From NCBI RefSeq assembly GCF_001649575.2, contig NC_051433.1, positions 21,155,448 through 21,219,447 of the forward strand: 64,000 nucleotides of DNA, given 5' to 3'. The notes below the pieces were generated by a model that did no database searches, was not told where the DNA came from, and saw only the letters and a list, made by a program, of their open reading frames with translations. Both the position numbers and the translations under genes were made by a program. The stretch is from Kryptolebias marmoratus (Eukaryota; Chordata; Actinopteri; Cyprinodontiformes; Rivulidae). Positions 59,279 through 64,000 of this stretch are shown piece after piece; positions within the stretch are counted from its first letter, which is position 1; each line of letters starts with the position of its first letter.

Positions 59279-62200
59279 TATCTTAAAGATTTGACTAAAA
59301 CAGCTACAACTCCATCCCCTCTCATCAAAAGATGAATTTAGTCTAAAACTCTGGCATGAAAGGCAATGGGAGCATTCCTTCAAGTTATGATAGGCATTTC
59401 ATTCTATGAATTAACAAAATGAATAAACCACCCAATGGATGACAATTATCCCAGTCTACTGCCAGAATATTTTTTCATGTTGTAACCATTTTTACCTGCC
59501 TTGTGTGTTAGAACTGCATAAGTAACATCCTCTTGTTCTGTCTTGTCCTCCCTCTGCTGCCTTCACCGCAGAAACACATGAGCTAATGTGGTGGCAGAGC
59601 AGCTAATTTGTGGTTTCCCCCCAATAATTCGTTGTGAGTTTCAGTGAAGCTGCAAGTCATCAGAGTACCAGAGCTGAGGAACCACAGATCCCAACAGACT
59701 GTGTGCTGAACTCTGCCTCTCTCACCTAAACAACAGCGGGATACTTGGATAACAATCCAACACGCTCACAGCGTGTAGCTGACACCCAAAACCTGCTGGA
59801 GCGCACTGTTTATCTGCTCGCTCGCTTTTTTTTACTTCACTTTCAGGTGAGTCTCTCATTCTCTGGCTCCTGTCTCTGTTTAGTTCACACAGTATTTCTA
59901 TATATTTTTTCTCTTTGCTGCTCCTTCCTCTGTATATTTTCCCTTTTCTCTGCCCTGCTTATTGACCACTCAAGTGACTTCAGTCCTTTTGACTGAAAAA
60001 AAACTCATCAAATGTCATTTAGAGGTAAAAAAAAAAAAAAAAGAGAAAGACTTCACCTCGCAATAACTTGAGTAGAATCTGGACACTTCATGTGCTCTTT
60101 TTATCCATGAATGCAGATAAAGTCCACTTTATTACATTTGGCTGGTGTCTTTCAGCTTTTAAAGAAAGAAGAAGGGGCGAAGCACCAGTGCGCCAGGTTT
60201 GACCTCTGTAATTATATGTACATAATACACAGGCCAAAAGTTCAAAAGGCTGAAAAAGCCAAAAGAATGGCTATAAATGCAAGAGTTGAGCACATCTGAG
60301 TGTAGACAAGACATAAAAATGTGTTTTAGACAGGAGATTGGATCCTTGTCAAATCGGATTTAGACTTTTTTTAAACAAGTTTGCAAATGCATTTATGTGG
60401 CTTTAGCAAGCCAGATAACTGTTATATTTTCTATGTGAAAGAAAAGCAAATAAACAGATGAGATGAGGACTTATTGCGCTTAACTGCTGAGTCAACAAGC
60501 AAGAAACGCAGCAGCTTACACAGACAGAAAGCAGACAGCATGACAAGGAAATTTAAAAAAGGCAAGAAAGATGCTACCGGGTGCTGAGACTGACAGAGTT
60601 TGGACAAAAACAGAAAGCGTAGGGGATTGGTGGGTCACCTCCACTCTGTGCTCAGCATATCTTCTAATATGACAGATGGCAAACATAATTAGTCATCATT
60701 TTTGTGCTAAACCTTAGAGTTCACAATGTCACATCCATGCATATGTATAAGTCTAAATTCTTTCTTTCATTCTATCATTGGCTTTGAAAAAGTTCGTAAA
60801 GAGTGTGACATTATCTTCCAGAAGGGCAGGGCAAACTTCCTGCAGAATTTACCGCCATCACTCAGCATTATCCGCCATAACTTTCACTTTTCTACCCTAA
60901 AATCCATACCGGCAAAGGAACACAAGGTTGCCTAAGCTTGGCTTGTGTCTGCTCTGAATGTCAGTGGTAGAGATTGAATCAATACAGCGACAGAAGCTGC
61001 CACATCTTAGCTATCTCTCCCCCCCCAGATGCCTGTCAGCCACACTCAGCTGGAGGCCTTATAATAACATGCTGTGGAACAACACAGTCAGTCCCATGCT
61101 TGGAGACAGACGCATCAAACGAATCTTGTGAAGTATTGGGTCTATGAGTGTGTGATGTTCCTGCAGATTTCGCAGCAGTTCCCTCGATGGAAATTACCAG
61201 CTCGGATCAAAGCAGGAGCGATATAATATTGTGATATCACATGAAAGGGGCTTTAATGGAAATGACTGATCTGTTAATCATGTATGCATGTAAGTAAATG
61301 CATTTGGCAACAACGGTGGGCCCTCAGAGCCTCAATAAAGTGGTAACACCATGCAGATCCCCGCGCTTTAAGGGGTTTTGCTGCACTGCAGCAGGAGGGG
61401 GGGTTATAGGAGCTTTCTTGTATTCTCACAAAGAAAAACAAATGCTGACAAACTCTCAACTTCAACAGCATGAGGAGAGGTGACATCTGAAATGCTGGCT
61501 TCAGTGGAGGTTCTATTTTTTTATTTTTTCCCTCTTTTTTTCAGGTATCCGTATCACACACAGCATGGCTCATTGCACAGACGAGCACTGAATTGATAAG
61601 TCTCCCTCTTCAAAAATAAACCAAAAACAAAAACAAAAATAATCAGAAGCACAGGGACAAGGCCAGTATAGGCTTGAAAACTGCTTAGATGTGTATATGA
61701 GGGTGGGACAAATTCTTTCACAAACATCACACACAGTGAGCCACCTTTGTCACCAATAGGAAGACTCGGTCACACTTTAAAAATTCCAGCTGCTCCTTCT
61801 CTGCCTTTCATTCCTCTTATAGACCTCTGATATATCAACAGTCTCCCTCCCTGTGACCCCTACGGATGCAGCAAGATTCTTTTCTCTCTGAGACAAGAAG
61901 CTGTGCAGGCAGACCAACCAGAGCAGCAATGACCAGTATCTAAATCCACAAAATGCAAAGTAAACACGATTGTTGCCCATGAAGCTCCGGGCATGCAGCG
62001 ACAGATAAGGTGTCCCCTTTTTTTTTTGAGTGTTTTCTAGACACTAACATCTGTGGATGTATTCTCACCATGCCAGTGCAAGCATGAAAAATGCATGGTG
62101 GGAAATGTCAATAAAGAAATCAAAGCAATCAGGATGGTACTGAAGGGGATATTGGTGTGATAAATCATGTTCTTCCTGACGAAGGTCACAGAGGTGGAGG

Positions 62201-63557
62201 GGAGGAGGAGGTAGAAAGAGGGCCACAAATGGCAAGGTGCCGTGTGCTCAACCATACGCCTCAGGGAATGACTTGAAGACACACTTTATTCAAGGGTGCG
62301 ACTCAGAGTGTGACTCCTGATGCAAAGTCATTTGTGACACGGTGACCTTCGAAGGGGCCTCATTTTCTCTCTGTGTTATTTCTTTGATTTAAGCCTTATG
62401 TTGCTGCCTTTTTCTCTTGGGGGAATGATGACAGATACACCCATGGGTTTCAGATTAGCTCAATAGAACATTATCGCCCATATCAGAAAGAGCTGCTTTA
62501 TACGCTGCAGGATCATTGATGGATGATGGTTCCTAAAATGGTTTTCGGGGCAAAATGATATCCAGATGCATTTTTCAGTTGTGAAAATGTTTTCTGGTGT
62601 TGCTGTTTTCTGCACATGGACACATGATGATTCAGATTCTGAGTTTTTCATCACGTCATAAAACTGAAAATAGCAGGTGCTTGTTTACCATTCTGCCATT
62701 TCCCATCACCAGATGAAATATTACTTAAATAATGTATTGACCGCAAGCTGATGCAAATGTCTTCTTAATGGCTAATAACTACAGTTCACACTCTCAAATA
62801 GACCTTCAATCTCAAAGGCATAAGTTAGCGACAGAGAGGTGTGGATATATGCAGATGATGGAACAAGAAGGAGGGAGTTATCCAAGGCTCCATTAACCTT
62901 GTTTTTGTTGAGGCACCTCCACTATCCTAAGCCCACATCGAGTGGGAAACCTCAGGGGACCCTCCACTAATTAACCTTGTGGAAATACCCTCAGTAGAGG
63001 GAGGTTGGGACCAGAATAATAAGGAAGCCTTTGCCAGGCCATTAGTGGGAAGATTAACACATCCAACTTTCAAGTAGCTTTTTGACATAAAACCAATATT
63101 TGCCTGCACTGGTTTGGACCGTGGTGTGACAAAGCTGAATTCCAAGTGACACCTGCGATTCAGTCGCCTGTGGAGCCCATTCATCACACAATCTTTGTCC
63201 TTCATTGACGTTTCACGAGAAGGCAGTCTTCTGAGATCATCTTAAACATTTGTAAATTCTTGTGCTCGGCTCATCATTCATCAGGAAAGACTTGGAAAAA
63301 CCTTGATAAATTACCTGAGATTAACAAAGAAAAACTCCTTCACTGTCACTCCCACGGGCAGTTTTGATTCATTTATTCTCCTGACCCAAATGGCCAGACT
63401 GTGGGAGGAAGTCAGGCTAAATAAACAAGTAGGATGTTTTTAAAAACTGGAAAATTAGATGGGGAATGTGTTGAGGTAGGAGAGTGATTTCAGTCATGAA
63501 GCACAGGCCTGGGTGCTGAGTGGTCACATTATTTACTCAAAAAAAAAAAAAAAAGTC

Positions 63558-63858
63558 TACAGTGGGTTGCTGCAGTATTCACCTCTACTGGGATTTTTTC
63601 CATTTTGTTGCCTTACAACCTGAAATTTAAACAGAATATCAATTTAATTGCAAGTAATGGGCCTACTCAAAATACTCTAACTCAGTGAAGTCAAATGGGG
63701 AACAAATTGTTTGTAATTGTTTAAAAAGATATAAAACTGAAAGGTGGTATGCATACATATGTAATCACTCCCTTTGCTTTGAACCCACAACTATTACCTT
63801 CAGAAACCAAATAAATAGTTAAATAAGAGTATTCTAATGGTTAAATGATCTCAACATA
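63558..63858 (+). mobile_element. Tc1/mariner-type transposon 5' end, interrupted
   Basis: TACAGTGGGTTGCTGCAGTA followed by TTCACCTC, then CATTTTGTTGCCTTACAACC, AAGTGGTATGCATACATATG-like sequence (here AAAGGTGGTATGCATACATA) and TACCTTCAGAAACCAAATAA is the terminal region of a common fish Tc1-like element. Its continuation (AAATGATCTCAACATATA) is cut at a TA by the next element. Confidence 0.6.
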
Positions 63859-63860
63859 TA

Positions 63861-64000
63861 CAGGTGCTGGTCATAAAATTAGAATATCATGAAAAAGTAG
63901 ATTGATTTCAGTAATTCCATTTAAAAAGTGAAACTTGTATATTATATTCATACATTACATACAAACTCATATATTTCAAATGTTTATTTCGTTTAATTTT
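63861..64000 (+). mobile_element. Second Tc1/mariner-superfamily transposon end, runs off the window
   Basis: Starts directly after TA (63859-63860) with CAGGTGCTGGTCATAAAATT and AGAATATCATGAAAAAGTAG, then AGTAATTCCATTTAAAAAGT and CTCATATATTTCAAATGTTT. This is a well-preserved long terminal region of a widespread fish TA-inserting element; the ISRm11-like label is from memory. The rest lies to the right of the window. Confidence 0.7.

Larger units (their letters stand above)
54721..64000. other. Region upstream of suclg2, no supported coding exon
   Basis: Holds an (AAT)n microsatellite (55992-56046), a 12-bp-stem hairpin (56111-56141), an LTR-end-like stretch (about 57880-58007), a diverged repeat block (58276-58880), a longer dispersed repeat (58914-59278) and two nested Tc1/mariner ends at the right edge. 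A possible noncoding first exon of a divergent gene lies at 59640-59846. The open frames seen are short and without recognisable domains. Confidence 0.8.

Noticed and set aside
59745..59996. Plus-strand 83-codon frame as first coding exon of a TAFA-type secreted protein
   Set aside because: The peptide lacks the expected signal and Cys-rich pattern, and it spans the candidate donor at 59847.

Overview
This window is vertebrate nuclear DNA, almost certainly from a teleost fish and probably a percomorph. The evidence is long introns with clean GT..AG boundaries, an AT-rich background, many microsatellites, a degraded tRNA-derived SINE of the type common in percomorphs, Tc1/mariner and hAT fragments, and a 5'-truncated fish LINE. 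Nothing looks bacterial or viral, and there is no operon, CRISPR array or rRNA. I found no previously undescribed gene system.

The only protein-coding gene I can support is on the minus strand. It is SUCLG2, the GDP-forming beta subunit of mitochondrial succinyl-CoA synthetase. Nine consecutive exons lie between 54555 (start codon) and 1172. They join in frame to 1062 coding bases (354 codons), about four fifths of the usual ~430-residue protein. They carry the mitochondrial presequence, the whole ATP-grasp domain with its two metal-binding residues, and the start of the C-terminal CoA-ligase domain. The last exons and the 3' UTR lie beyond the left edge of the window.

Layout, left to right: 1-1171, partial intron 9; 1172-14315, exons 9 to 3 with short to medium introns; 14316-34001, intron 2 (19.7 kb); 34002-34143, exon 2; 34144-54471, intron 1 (20.3 kb); 54472-54555, coding part of exon 1; 54556 to about 54720, a CpG-containing TATA-less promoter region; from there to 64000, upstream DNA with no recognisable protein-coding exon. 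From memory of human 3p14, the divergent neighbour on this side would be TAFA1, and there is one weak candidate for a noncoding first exon near 59640-59846.

Introns and flank hold the transposon record: a MITE-like element (3575-4098), an AFC-like SINE (6236-6570), a 5'-truncated minus-strand LINE (42950-43790), a hAT 5' end with the start of its transposase (45716-45947), Tc1/mariner ends (42450-42590 and 63558-64000, the latter two elements nested), and several dispersed families found as two or more copies within the window. Most of the longer random open frames are low-complexity or antisense shadows and are not annotated.
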